Notes under the pieces: generated by a model
Database searches by the model: none
What the model was told of the DNA's origin: nothing
What the model saw: only the letters and a program-made list of their open reading frames with translations
Made by a program: the position numbers and the translations under genes
DNA from: Fibrobacter sp.
GTDB taxonomy: Bacteria > Fibrobacterota > Chitinivibrionia > Chitinivibrionales > Chitinispirillaceae
NCBI GenBank assembly: GCA_012513915.1
Contig: JAAZBG010000112.1
Span: forward strand, 1 to 41,642
DNA: 41,642 nucleotides
Direction: 5' to 3'
Part shown: positions 33,617 through 41,642 of the stretch, piece by piece
How positions within the stretch are numbered: the stretch's first letter is position 1
Layout: the number at the start of each line of letters is the position of its first letter

Positions 33617-35764
33617 TCAGATTATCTTTATTTCGTGATCAATTAATCGTACCGTTTTCGGGCCGATGACCTCGTCCTTTACAAGAAAATGACGTTCACC
33701 GAATTTGAAAAGCGTACCCGGTAGTGCTGCGTGCTCAATTTTAATATGTGCATTATCAAAATAATAGAGTTTTTTTATAATTAATTTTTTCCGTTCCTCA
33801 ATTGATGCAATCTGCTGCTTGTATTTTGCCATCGTTTCCACAAGCTTTGCCACCATTGCCTTCTCCTGCGTGGCGGCTGTTCCCTTTTGCCCGATAATTT
33901 TCGTATACTTCATCTGCGATTCGTTGAGTTTGGCATAGTTTGCTGTTAGTTCATCAAGGGCACTATCCGTTTTCTTCAACTCCTCAACAAGCATATAATC
34001 AACACCAACCTCAAGGGTCGTACGGATACCACTGTGGTTTCCCACCGTGTGAAGTGTTATTGAATCACGTGCAACGAGATAGCCGCCTGCAACACTCAAT
34101 GGTTTACCATGAATATGAATACTTTTGCGCGCATAAATATTACTGTTTAATACCTCTTTTGCGACATTGACATCTTTCCTGCACTTGAGTGTCTGATTTT
34201 TCATAAACCCCAGGTTGACATCACCGGCCGCTTCAACGACACCCTTTCCCTGACCCACCAGCCCATATTTACAAAGGATGTTACCCCCGACCGTTATCAT
34301 CGAGTCTTCAATTACGCCACCGATCTGAAGATCCCCGCCACATTCAACATTAAATCCACCCTTGACATCACCAGTGACAACCACCGAACGTTCATACTTA
34401 ATATGACCAGTATTGAAATCGACATCACCCTTGACAACATACCCTTCCGATACTTCAACAACTGATCCGGTATATCTCACCATACCGTCAATTGATGCAA
34501 TAAGGTATGATGGATCCTTGCTGTCAATTTCGGTATTAGGACCAACAGGCAGTTTCACCGAAGCACCATCAGAAGCTTTTACCGCTTCTCCGATTATAGT
34601 GCGCCCCGGAATTCCTTTTGTCGGTGGAATCAGCCGGACAAGCTTGTCACCTTTTGATACTGAATTTATGATATCAACATTTTTATAATCAACGCTGCCG
34701 TCAGGATTCTCCCTGGGTTTCAGTGATGACTGCACATTAAACAACAGTTCAGCTCTTCCATTTTCACCATTTTGCGCTGGTATTCCCTCGGCAATAACGA
34801 CAGGCTCCGAAGGATATTCATTATTAACAAAACCAAAAACAAGAGTATTTAACAGCTCGTCCCTGATACCAAATAATATCTTCTGGTTCATAAGCATCGT
34901 TTTTATCTTCAGTTCATCAGGCATTCTCCCGCCCTCACCAGGCGGATGAATTTCCATTTTGGCAACCATGCGGTCCGTTGATGGAATTATTTCGATAAGA
35001 CCGTCAAAATCAATCTCCACCACGCCAATCCGATCACCCAGCAGATAGACAAAACCATTAACCTTTGACTGCACCTCTTTGCCATCATCACTGAGCATTG
35101 CACCATTCTCAATAATCACCTGACACTGAACTACCTCATCAGTAAAAATAGGCTCCCCGCGTACATCACAACCGGGAACCGGAGGCATCGCAAGATTCTT
35201 CTGAGCGATGATCATATCAGGTTCAACTTTCTGATATTGACAAGCAACGTCCTTTATCTGCCAGTACATTTTTCCTGATTTTATTATGTCAAGATCTGAT
35301 GCGCTTGTTATCCCGCGCACCAATAACCGCAATCCGCCTTCACGGCCCGGCTCCGCTTCCCTGCTGACAGCTGCTCTGCTTACATCATACCGGTGTTTCT
35401 TCTCTCCCCACATTCTCACAACATTGCTTAATACCTTTTCGTCAACACCAGCTTTCACCCCTGCATTACTCAGGTGTTCCATCAACATCTCGAGGGTAAG
35501 TGTTTCATTGGGATTTCCGGCAGGTTCTACCGATAGAAATGCGCTCTCGTTATTGTCCGCTATTTTAACCGTAATTTTGGGTGCAACTGTCGATGGAATT
35601 GATGCCTCGGTGATATCCGCTGCCTGAAGCCCTGTTTTGACAAATGCAGCAATGATCTCATTTGTCAGTTTCTGTCCTTTACTGAGCACATGCTTCGTAT
35701 TAGGAATCGGCGTATCTGCATTAAGTACCATACCCGCATGCAACTCTGAAACTTTTACCTGCAT
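33617..35764 (-). CDS. FapA / DUF342 family protein with HD-GYP-type N-terminal domain
   Basis: This 715-aa protein belongs to the DUF342 (FapA) family, known in some bacteria to influence flagellar assembly and in others of unclear envelope function. Residues 1-52 (VSELHAGMVLNADTPI, then VLSKGQKLTNEII) resemble the N-terminal domain found before HD-GYP domains and match the start of the next gene's product. The DUF342 region shows two similar segments, one near 198 (PPVPGCDVRGEP) and one near 388 (GIPGRTIIGEAV), each followed by an ING/DGMVRY-type turn. A beta-helix core follows (VVTGDVKGGFNVECGGDLQI, then GGVIEDSMITVGGNI), then a coiled coil at about 585-670. There is no signal peptide. It is co-transcribed with the HD-GYP gene across an 8-base gap, suggesting cyclic-di-GMP-linked control. 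Confidence 0.88.
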   Translation of the reverse strand: MQVKVSELHAGMVLNADTPIPNTKHVLSKGQKLTNEIIAAFVKTGLQAADITEASIPSTVAPKITVKIADNNESAFLSVEPAGNPNETLTLEMLMEHLSNAGVKAGVDEKVLSNVVRMWGEKKHRYDVSRAAVSREAEPGREGGLRLLVRGITSASDLDIIKSGKMYWQIKDVACQYQKVEPDMIIAQKNLAMPPVPGCDVRGEPIFTDEVVQCQVIIENGAMLSDDGKEVQSKVNGFVYLLGDRIGVVEIDFDGLIEIIPSTDRMVAKMEIHPPGEGGRMPDELKIKTMLMNQKILFGIRDELLNTLVFGFVNNEYPSEPVVIAEGIPAQNGENGRAELLFNVQSSLKPRENPDGSVDYKNVDIINSVSKGDKLVRLIPPTKGIPGRTIIGEAVKASDGASVKLPVGPNTEIDSKDPSYLIASIDGMVRYTGSVVEVSEGYVVKGDVDFNTGHIKYERSVVVTGDVKGGFNVECGGDLQIGGVIEDSMITVGGNILCKYGLVGQGKGVVEAAGDVNLGFMKNQTLKCRKDVNVAKEVLNSNIYARKSIHIHGKPLSVAGGYLVARDSITLHTVGNHSGIRTTLEVGVDYMLVEELKKTDSALDELTANYAKLNESQMKYTKIIGQKGTAATQEKAMVAKLVETMAKYKQQIASIEERKKLIIKKLYYFDNAHIKIEHAALPGTLFKFGERHFLVKDEVIGPKTVRLIDHEIKII

Positions 35765-35980
35765 GATACCCGTTCCTTGTACAAATTGTTTACTTCGCGC
35801 TGCTTTTTAAGTAATTTACCATAAACTCTGGCTGATCAATTTTGTTGTATTTTCCAGATACTAAAAACGCTATAATTCTTTAAACCTTTGATTTTTATCT
35901 TTTTAGCGGTACATCACAGTATAAGAAATTATAGTACGTTGTAAACATCAGACAGTCCGAAATTATTCAAAAACAATAAC

Positions 35981-38203
35981 ATGAGTTCAAGAAACAGTCA
36001 AGATAAAAGTAGTGACAGCACATCAGTCGTCAGTGTCGCCTTCCCGGTCGCGATTCCCGGCGTGTACGATTATGAAATCCCGGAACAGTTTCGCAGCGAT
36101 ATCCATGAAGGTACACCGGTGCTTGTCACTGTTCGTAACCGCAAAATCTGGGGTGTCGCACTCAAGCTCAAAACACATTCCGAATTCAGTACGCTTAAAC
36201 CGGTACTCGATATCAAAACCGGTACCTGGAGTGACCAGAGCAGCTCACTGATTAAACTCTATGAATGGATCGCTGACTATTACCAGTGTGATATGGGCAG
36301 AGTCTTCAAGCCGATTGTCAGTAAGGGGATTATCACCAAAGAATCGAAAACAGTCACGACGTATACAAAAGCAGCTATTGTACTCCCGAAACTGCGCCAG
36401 CTCTACCTTGATGCCCTCGAAAAGCTCCCCCATGACCGGGATTTTACCATCTCGGAAGCGGTAAGTACCTATGATGTCAAGGAGTCGACCGTAAAGTACC
36501 TTGCATCAAAGCAGATTCTTGTCAAAGGGGAACGTGCGGTGATCCGTACTGCCGACGAAATGAGTATGCCCATTGATGCTTACACTCACAAACTCTCCGA
36601 TGAACAGCAGACTGCATTTGACATCATGAAAGATTCAATCGGACGCGCTGACAAGCCGTATCTGCTGCATGGTATTACCGGTTCCGGTAAAACGCATGTT
36701 TATATCGCACTTACCTCCTATGCGCTGCAGCTTGGGAAAAGTGTCATGATCCTCGTTCCCGAAATTTCATTGACCCCACAGACCATTGCGCGCTTCAGGG
36801 CATCACTGGGTGATATCATGACCGTGATTCACAGTAATATGTCTGATGGTGAACGGCGCGACAGTCTGCAGGAACTTGTCACGGGTACAAAAAAAGTGGT
36901 GGTCGGTGTACGCAGTGCGATTCTTGCCCCGATGGATAATGTGGGACTTATTATTGTTGATGAGGAGCATGATGGCAGCTATAAACAGAGTGATATTGAA
37001 CCACGGTATAATGCACGCGATGTAGCAGTAATGCGTGGATTTTTCCAGAAAGCACTGGTGGTGCTTGGAAGTGCAACGCCCGGTATTGAAAGTTTTTATA
37101 ATGCACAGAACGGGAAGTATCATTATATCAGGCTTTCTCAGCGATATGGAGCGGGAGTGCTTCCTGAAGTTCACATTGTCAACATGACACAGGAGCATGA
37201 TGACAACAACTGGACCATTATTTCGCGACATCTTGCGAACCGTATTGACTATGCACTCAGTATTGAACGTCAGGTTATTTTACTGTTAAACCGCCGCGGT
37301 TTTTCGACGGTACTGATATGTAAAGAATGTGGCCATACCTGCACCTGCCCCAACTGCTCAGTCAGCATCCGGTATCACAAGAATGATAATTCTGTCAAGT
37401 GTCACTTCTGCGGTTTCCAGCAGCATGCACCTGAAGTGTGCCCGAACTGTCACGGGCAGCAGATCAAATACAAGGGTACCGGCATTCAGAAGGCAGAGGA
37501 GTTTATTAAAGAGCAGTTTCCTCATGCGCGTATTCTGCGTATGGATCAGGATACGACACGCCGTAAGGGCTCACATATCGAAATCCTTGATGAATTTGCA
37601 TCCGGGAATGCAGATATTCTTATCGGTACACAAATGGTTTCTAAGGGTCTTAACTTTCCGGGAGTTGCTGTTGTCGGGGTGATTACTGCCGATACCGGCC
37701 TCCATCTCCCCGATTTCAGAGCATCGGAACGGACCTTCCAGCTCCTGACTCAGGTAGCAGGGCGTGCAGGACGTTCTGACAATATGGGAGAGGTGATTGT
37801 ACAAACCTATTTCCCCGACGAAATTGCAGTCAAGTATGCAAAAATGCACGATTACGAATCATTTTACGAATATGAAATCGCATCACGCCGGGATTTAAAA
37901 TACCCGCCATTTTCTAAACTGTCAAGAATTCTGGTTGAGGGTACCGATGAAAACCTTGCGCGGTCGGTGATTTACGATATCGCACTCTTTATAAAAAAGA
38001 TGCAGGTAAAAGAGCTGCTAGTTCTCGGTCCGACCCCTGCAGCGATTGCAAAGATCGACACCTGGTCACGTTTCAATATGCTCCTGAAATCCCCGAACCC
38101 CAAACTGCAAACCGCAGTACTGTCGCAGGTACGCAGCGCATTTACAAAGCAACCGAAATCAATCAGAGTTGTAGTGGATGTGGATCCGTATAATATGCTG
38201 TGA
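35981..38203 (+). CDS. priA: Primosomal protein N' (replication restart helicase PriA)
   Basis: This 740-aa superfamily 2 helicase reloads the replisome at stalled forks. Visible features are the N-terminal DNA-binding domain (VSVAFPVAIPGVYDYEIPEQ), Walker A GITGSGKTHVY near 232, LVPEISLTPQT, the DEEH box in LIIVDEEHDGSYKQ, GSATPGIES, the eight-Cys zinc-binding region (CKECGHTCTCPNC, CHFCGFQQ, CPNCHG; about 446-490), IGTQMVSKGLNFPGV and QVAGRAGRS. Length is normal. No strong ribosome binding site precedes the ATG. The 216-base region upstream is divergent with the FapA gene and has a TATAAT at 35871-35876 without a good -35. Confidence 0.97.
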   Translation: MSSRNSQDKSSDSTSVVSVAFPVAIPGVYDYEIPEQFRSDIHEGTPVLVTVRNRKIWGVALKLKTHSEFSTLKPVLDIKTGTWSDQSSSLIKLYEWIADYYQCDMGRVFKPIVSKGIITKESKTVTTYTKAAIVLPKLRQLYLDALEKLPHDRDFTISEAVSTYDVKESTVKYLASKQILVKGERAVIRTADEMSMPIDAYTHKLSDEQQTAFDIMKDSIGRADKPYLLHGITGSGKTHVYIALTSYALQLGKSVMILVPEISLTPQTIARFRASLGDIMTVIHSNMSDGERRDSLQELVTGTKKVVVGVRSAILAPMDNVGLIIVDEEHDGSYKQSDIEPRYNARDVAVMRGFFQKALVVLGSATPGIESFYNAQNGKYHYIRLSQRYGAGVLPEVHIVNMTQEHDDNNWTIISRHLANRIDYALSIERQVILLLNRRGFSTVLICKECGHTCTCPNCSVSIRYHKNDNSVKCHFCGFQQHAPEVCPNCHGQQIKYKGTGIQKAEEFIKEQFPHARILRMDQDTTRRKGSHIEILDEFASGNADILIGTQMVSKGLNFPGVAVVGVITADTGLHLPDFRASERTFQLLTQVAGRAGRSDNMGEVIVQTYFPDEIAVKYAKMHDYESFYEYEIASRRDLKYPPFSKLSRILVEGTDENLARSVIYDIALFIKKMQVKELLVLGPTPAAIAKIDTWSRFNMLLKSPNPKLQTAVLSQVRSAFTKQPKSIRVVVDVDPYNML

Positions 38204-38225
38204 GAAAAAGAGCCTCACCCCCCAA

Positions 38226-38253
38226 CCCCCTCTCCGCTGACACGTAGAGGGGG
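38226..38253. terminator. GC-rich hairpin after priA
   Basis: CCCCCTCT (38226-38233) pairs with AGAGGGGG (38246-38253). It starts about 20 bases after the priA stop and resembles the C-rich palindrome at 22011-22032. It lacks a T tract, so termination is only likely. Confidence 0.5.
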
Positions 38254-38266
38254 AGCAGGAAAGTGT

Positions 38267-38368
38267 CCCCTCGACTTCGCTCGGGGAGCGTTACTTCGTC
38301 CCATGTTCATGCTTTTGTCAAGTAGCAACCGGTCCCCGAGCGAAGTCGAGGGGCCGGTTTTGCTACTT
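38267..38368. repeat. Nested inverted repeats between priA and the next gene
   Basis: Two 21-base sequences (38267-38287 and 38333-38353) are exact reverse complements 45 bases apart. The second is enclosed by AAGTAGCAACCGG (38320-38332) and CCGGTTTTGCTACTT (38354-38368), which pair with a two-base bulge. The outer arms contain the CAAGTAG/CTACTTG heptamer seen elsewhere, so the element combines both repeat types. The CGACTTCGCTCGG-type core is a common dispersed intergenic palindrome in bacteria. Confidence 0.75.
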
Positions 38369-38391
38369 GCTACGGGATTCTGGCCTCTATC

Positions 38392-39108
38392 CTACGCTAC
38401 AACCATAGCAACATCATTTTCACTATTGATCGAATCCGTAACACTTACCATCAATCTCGGGCATCCCCCGGAATTTTTAATGGTTCGTGCGGCGTGATAT
38501 TGATTATAGAAATTGATATTGTTTTTTTTCAGAAATTCGACCATTGTGTCAATGTCTTCCCTGAGCAGATCATCGGTATCAGCAAAGAGGTTGGAAAGGA
38601 TTTCCCGTGGTGCGAAATCTCCGGGGAATGCTGTATCGTTACTGTTTGCGTAATGATGATAGCCATTTATTGATTGTCCGAGTGCGGAGATCTGATTTTG
38701 GGTGATTGAATACTGTGCAAGTTCATCAGCACTTGTTTCTGCAAATGTATGGATTGCAGTGCAGTACTGGACAAGTTCATTTTCCCTCAGGCGGCAGATA
38801 TCCGAAAATGACATTTTAGAAATACCTTCAATATTTTCATTACCGTTGTGTTTTCCAGGAGAATTCAATGCGTTGGAAATATAACAGATCAGTTCAGTCA
38901 TGTCGTCAAGTGCTTTATATTTTTCAGCAGTAGAACCAACTGTACCGGCAATTTCCTGTGCCTTCTCCATTATTTCATTGAGATAATATCTGAATGATAT
39001 CACCGAAGTGGCTAATAGAGGGAACGAATCGATAATGTGCTGATAGTTGAAGAGTACAGCATTAACAGCGTAGTACATGGTAACTTTATTTTTCTCTGTC
39101 TTGTTCAT
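38392..39108 (-). CDS. Unrecognised helical protein (238 aa)
   Basis: I do not recognise this family. The protein has no signal peptide or membrane segment and appears mostly alpha-helical, with long amphipathic stretches such as YYLNEIMEKAQEIAGTVGST, YKALDDMTELICYISNAL and LREDIDTMVEFLKKN. The start at 39108 has AAGGA seven bases upstream. Its 3' end runs into the nested repeat region after priA, so the two genes converge. Composition and codon use resemble neighbouring genes. Function is unknown. Confidence 0.75.
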   Translation of the reverse strand: MNKTEKNKVTMYYAVNAVLFNYQHIIDSFPLLATSVISFRYYLNEIMEKAQEIAGTVGSTAEKYKALDDMTELICYISNALNSPGKHNGNENIEGISKMSFSDICRLRENELVQYCTAIHTFAETSADELAQYSITQNQISALGQSINGYHHYANSNDTAFPGDFAPREILSNLFADTDDLLREDIDTMVEFLKKNNINFYNQYHAARTIKNSGGCPRLMVSVTDSINSENDVAMVVA

Positions 39109-39930
39109 GAAATATTCCTTTCGGTGCTTTGATACTATTGTATGATGATGTATATCAATTTTGTATAATAATTATGAATGACACAATGTTTGCTTTATTA
39201 ACACATAAGGAAATAGCTGGTGTTACAAAACCAGATGCAATTTATATGCCAACTACGATTTTGTCACCGCACTATGTCAATTACTGTTAGACAGTGCCAT
39301 ATTCCGATACTTTTCAAGAGTGCGTCACCAATTTTGAGCGCATACTACTGTTGCACTTTTGCAACATCACACACAATCAGTAGCACATCTGCAACACAAT
39401 ATCACCATCAGTGCCCTCCGCGGTAATGCTTCAATTCCATTACAAACGCTCAGGAGACGCAACCACTGTGTCAGTCACTACCCGGATTCCACCCGGATCT
39501 TGAGTTATGAATAATGCGAATTATCATTATGATACTCCAATTTCTCAATTTGACACTTCATTTTTCCACTTCGTCAGTACTACTGAGGTTCTGAATGGAT
39601 TTCATGCATTCTACTTACTACTTGCTCCATACTACATCTTCAAATTCTGCCACCTTAACTCTTCTTCGCCATACCTTCGCGCTTCCCACTTCTTTCCCAG
39701 TTCTCCATTGACATCCATACCAGCATGAATGATTTTTTCTTTTCAGGAGGTCAAAATCGTGGGCTGTCTGATTTTTTGCTTTGAACAGGCAAACTGGCAC
39801 ATAGGACGCATGTCGATTGCAATAGGTAAGCAGCGTATTTATAAATAAATTTACGAAATCAATAAATAGCCCTCATTGAAACACATCGAACGATTGTCAT
39901 GAAACATAACGCAAAAACAAAGGTGCACAA
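39109..39930. other. Long gene-poor intergenic region
   Basis: These 820 bases contain no convincing long gene on either strand. The 5' part must hold the promoter of the minus-strand helical protein gene. Degenerate heptamers (CTACTTA, CTACTTG) occur near 39610-39625. A 29-codon frame with an excellent ribosome binding site is listed separately. The low coding density and short unrelated frames suggest decayed sequence, but no parent gene was recognised. Confidence 0.6.
39759..39848 (+). CDS. Possible 29-aa small ORF
   Basis: A GTG codon at 39759 follows AGGAGG (39745-39750) at eight-base spacing, the strongest ribosome binding site in this region. The frame encodes MGCLIFCFEQANWHIG and ends at TAA. 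There is no homology I can name. It may be a genuine small protein or the remnant of a longer gene's start. Confidence 0.25.
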   Translation: MGCLIFCFEQANWHIGRMSIAIGKQRIYK

Positions 39931-40422
39931 ATGAAAGTTTACGAAGAGGGATACAAACTACTTGACGAAAAGTTTGGCAATAACAAAGACAACATTATAT
40001 CACTGGCAACGATCGCCCGTGAACCAAAAGCCGATGGATCACCCCGTCCGGTTGTTCGTGGTGTGGACGCGTATTACGAGGATGGTGTTTTTTATGTCAC
40101 AACTAACGCGAAATCGAATAAAATGCTGCAAATTGCGAAAAATCCGGAAGTCTCTATTTCGTCAAGCACCGAAATGTTTACCGCCAGCGGAATTGGTGAA
40201 AATCTGGGCTGGGTGTTGGACCCGAAGAACGAAGTCTTAAGAAACAAACTTCGCACCACATTCGCCGCATGGTACGATAAAGCAAACAACGAACAGGACG
40301 AAAATTGCTGTATTCTTGCTATCCGCCTGACAAAAGGAACATTGAATATCAACCACTGGGAAAAGCTCTATCATATGGATTTTGTCAATAAAACGAGCAT
40401 GAATGATGGCGGGGTTTTCTGA
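39931..40422 (+). CDS. Pyridoxamine 5'-phosphate oxidase-family (PPOX) protein
   Basis: This 163-aa protein has the split-barrel flavin-binding pattern of the PPOX family: NIISLATIAREPKADGSPRP, VVRGVDAYYEDGVFYVTTNA, SNKMLQIAKNPEVSIS and the C-terminal CCILAIRLTKGTLNINHWEK. Members bind FMN, F420 or heme; the cofactor and substrate here are not clear. It is probably cytoplasmic. AAAGGTG lies seven bases before the ATG. It begins a run of small plus-strand genes with ordinary intergenic gaps and no evident operon coupling. Confidence 0.88.
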   Translation: MKVYEEGYKLLDEKFGNNKDNIISLATIAREPKADGSPRPVVRGVDAYYEDGVFYVTTNAKSNKMLQIAKNPEVSISSSTEMFTASGIGENLGWVLDPKNEVLRNKLRTTFAAWYDKANNEQDENCCILAIRLTKGTLNINHWEKLYHMDFVNKTSMNDGGVF

Positions 40423-40550
40423 TACCATTAAAAAGGTGCCATTACACATTCCAAGATCATAATTATTTTACTGTTTTCTGACCACCATCTAATCATTTTT
40501 TTGAAAACATGTTCATGGAATAGGAAAATTATCAAGATAAAGAGGACTCA

Positions 40551-40982
40551 ATGAAAAGATATCGTTTAATTATAATTCCGATCGTGATGTTTTTATTTGC
40601 AAATTGTTCAGTAAACAATCCGGAAATAACTATCAACAAAGAATTTTTTTTAGGCAACTGGGAAAGTAACACTCTTTTAGAACGAATTGAATTTACAGCG
40701 ACAAATGCAAAATGGTTTTTTAAAAAAGGGTCAATAACGTTCGACAGTAATTCGATAGATCAATCGTCGCATATCAGTTTTGATTCAAATTATCTGATAC
40801 GGTCTTACAGTGAGTGGGAATTAAATACTCAAGAAAATAGCATTGGTTTCCTTGATACGTTTACTCTATCATCTGGTAAAGCCGGATGGGGAAAGACAAG
40901 CATTAAGTACTCAGTACAATCGGAGAACTCCTTTTATTTTCAAGGAATTGACTCTGATCCGATATTATTTACTCGAAATTGA
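40551..40982 (+). CDS. Small putative lipoprotein
   Basis: This 143-aa protein has a signal peptide and lipobox (MFLFANCSVN, Cys19), so it should be lipid-anchored in the envelope. The mature part is beta-rich (FFLGNWESNTLLERIEFTA, then FDSNYLIRSYSEWEL), resembling small lipocalin-like or copper-resistance-like lipoproteins, but I cannot assign a family. AGAGGA precedes the ATG at good spacing. Confidence 0.75.
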   Translation: MKRYRLIIIPIVMFLFANCSVNNPEITINKEFFLGNWESNTLLERIEFTATNAKWFFKKGSITFDSNSIDQSSHISFDSNYLIRSYSEWELNTQENSIGFLDTFTLSSGKAGWGKTSIKYSVQSENSFYFQGIDSDPILFTRN

Positions 40983-41071
40983 TTTAGTAACATAATGAAA
41001 GATCACATGAAATTACCCACAGAATCAGCCGCTAAAAATGAACTATGCAGGACAAAGAAAAATGAGACATA

Positions 41072-41482
41072 ATGGCAACTATTGAATTAATCAGAACAGC
41101 CGAAATCGAAGATATTGCTATGATTTTGGACATTTACTCATATTATGTCAATAATACGACAATTACATTTGAAATTATTCCTCCAGCGGTCGAAGAAATG
41201 AACAGAAGAGTAATGGAAACCGTGAAAAACTCTGATTGGATCGTTTATGAATACAATAAAGCAATAGTCGGTTACGCATATTACTCTAAATTCCGGGAGC
41301 GAAAAGCATACGATTACTCATGCGAAACAACGATCTATGTTCACAAAGATTTTACAGGAAAAGGAATTGGAAGTGCTCTTTACGGACAACTAATAAGCAA
41401 CTTGAAAAAAACATCAAAAGCTGTCGCCACTTACCCGTTTAGTCGCTGCATTTATTTTGAAACCAGTCAAGGACTTCACTAA
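41072..41482 (+). pseudogene. GNAT acetyltransferase, 3'-truncated
   Basis: The first 115 residues match phosphinothricin-type N-acetyltransferases: IRTAEIEDIAMILDIYSYYV, TITFEIIPP, YAYYSKFRERKAYDYSCE, and the acetyl-CoA-binding loop HKDFTGKGIGSALYGQLI. The usual C-terminal strands (an HAVIGGIALPNE-type segment, a HEKFGF-type helix and a final GYW) are missing. After about residue 120 the frame continues as unrelated sequence (SRCIYFETSQGLH), which is antisense to the end of the hydrolase gene on the other strand. The family is usually 160-175 aa; this is 136 aa. It is probably a broken gene whose end was lost when the hydrolase segment was joined here. Confidence 0.7.
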
Positions 41483-41642
41483 TTGACCCATCAGGAATAA
41501 AATGCCCGCCACTGTGAACTTTCAAGGTAACATCCCATCCTTTTTTCAATAAAAAATTATACACGTCTTCTCCGGGAGGAGGCTCTTCCTTAATCCCCCA
41601 GATAAAATACGCTGGAATTCTAAAGCGGTCAGGGATTCTATC
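41439..41642 (-). CDS. Alpha/beta hydrolase, C-terminal part (cut by window edge)
   Basis: The frame is open from the right edge to TAA at 41439-41441, 67 residues. It reads FRIPAYFIWGIKEEPPPGED, then LKKGWDVTLKVHSGGHFIPD and EVLDWFQNK. This is the last part of an esterase- or carboxylesterase-like alpha/beta hydrolase, with the catalytic His in GGHFIP. The catalytic Ser and Asp positions are mostly outside the window, so the substrate is unknown. Its end overlaps the broken acetyltransferase frame by 44 bases on the opposite strand. Confidence 0.75.
   Translation of the reverse strand, partial: DRIPDRFRIPAYFIWGIKEEPPPGEDVYNFLLKKGWDVTLKVHSGGHFIPDGSISEVLDWFQNKCSD

Noticed and set aside
39618..39800. 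Minus-strand coding remnant in the gene-poor region
   Set aside because: Two short frames look weakly protein-like but match no family I can name and lack start signals.
40423..41071. Integron-like gene cassettes (small PPOX, lipoprotein and GNAT genes in a row)
   Set aside because: No attC-like recombination sites were seen between the genes.

Overview
The window looks like a chromosomal segment of a Fibrobacterota (Fibrobacteres, possibly Chitinispirillum-like) bacterium. The evidence is two very large proteins with the fibro-slime domain, a TIGR02147-family protein coupled to a putative lipoprotein, and secreted beta-mannanase-type glycosyl hydrolases with C-terminal sorting-like domains. 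These families are characteristic of that phylum. No rRNA, tRNA or CRISPR array was recognised. The species assignment is inference.

Layout. (1) 1-2404, minus strand: a PAAR spike protein and a long downstream ORF that runs off the left edge. The two are in the same frame and are separated by one TAA that falls inside a beta-sandwich domain. (2) 2811-6237, minus: two secreted GH5-like mannanase/endoglucanase genes with an intrinsic terminator between them. (3) 6238-8855: an intergenic region with two near-identical palindromic operator-like sites, then a TIGR02147 gene overlapping a putative lipoprotein gene by ATGA. (4) 9223-21997: two tandem giant fibro-slime surface proteins (1888 and 2193 aa) built from repeat units of about 330 aa; the second carries one extra unit. 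(5) 22226-25705: metF converging on a tiny Lys-rich gene through a perfect hairpin that contains both stop codons, then an intact IS630-family element, an ankyrin-repeat gene and a 37-bp tandem repeat array. (6) 25782-32220: a DUF1848 protein divergent from a radical SAM protein, a periplasmic solute-binding protein, and two coupled FAD-dependent oxidoreductases. (7) 32229-35764, minus: a FapA/DUF342 protein and an HD-GYP protein in an 8-nt-spaced operon that share a related N-terminal domain. (8) 35981-39108: priA, a cluster of nested hairpins, and an unrecognised helical protein. (9) 39109-41642: a long gene-poor stretch, a PPOX-type flavin-binding protein, a small lipoprotein, a GNAT acetyltransferase with a broken 3' end, and the C-terminal end of an alpha/beta hydrolase on the opposite strand.

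How the genes fit together. Regions 2-4 form a surface and polysaccharide-degradation district: enzymes with signal peptides and C-terminal sorting-like domains beside giant adhesin-like slime proteins. Region 1 supplies a spike plus candidate payload of a contractile injection system whose other parts are outside the window. Region 7 is probably a cyclic-di-GMP-linked envelope or motility module. Intergenic regions carry heptanucleotide tandem repeats (CTACTTG/CAAGTAG, TAGTCAG and AGTGACG families) at several separate places.

The observations most worth following up are the in-frame stop splitting the PAAR fusion, the unit gain or loss between the slime paralogues, the 37-bp hairpin array, the heptamer arrays, and the HD-GYP/FapA pair with its altered HD-GYP active site.
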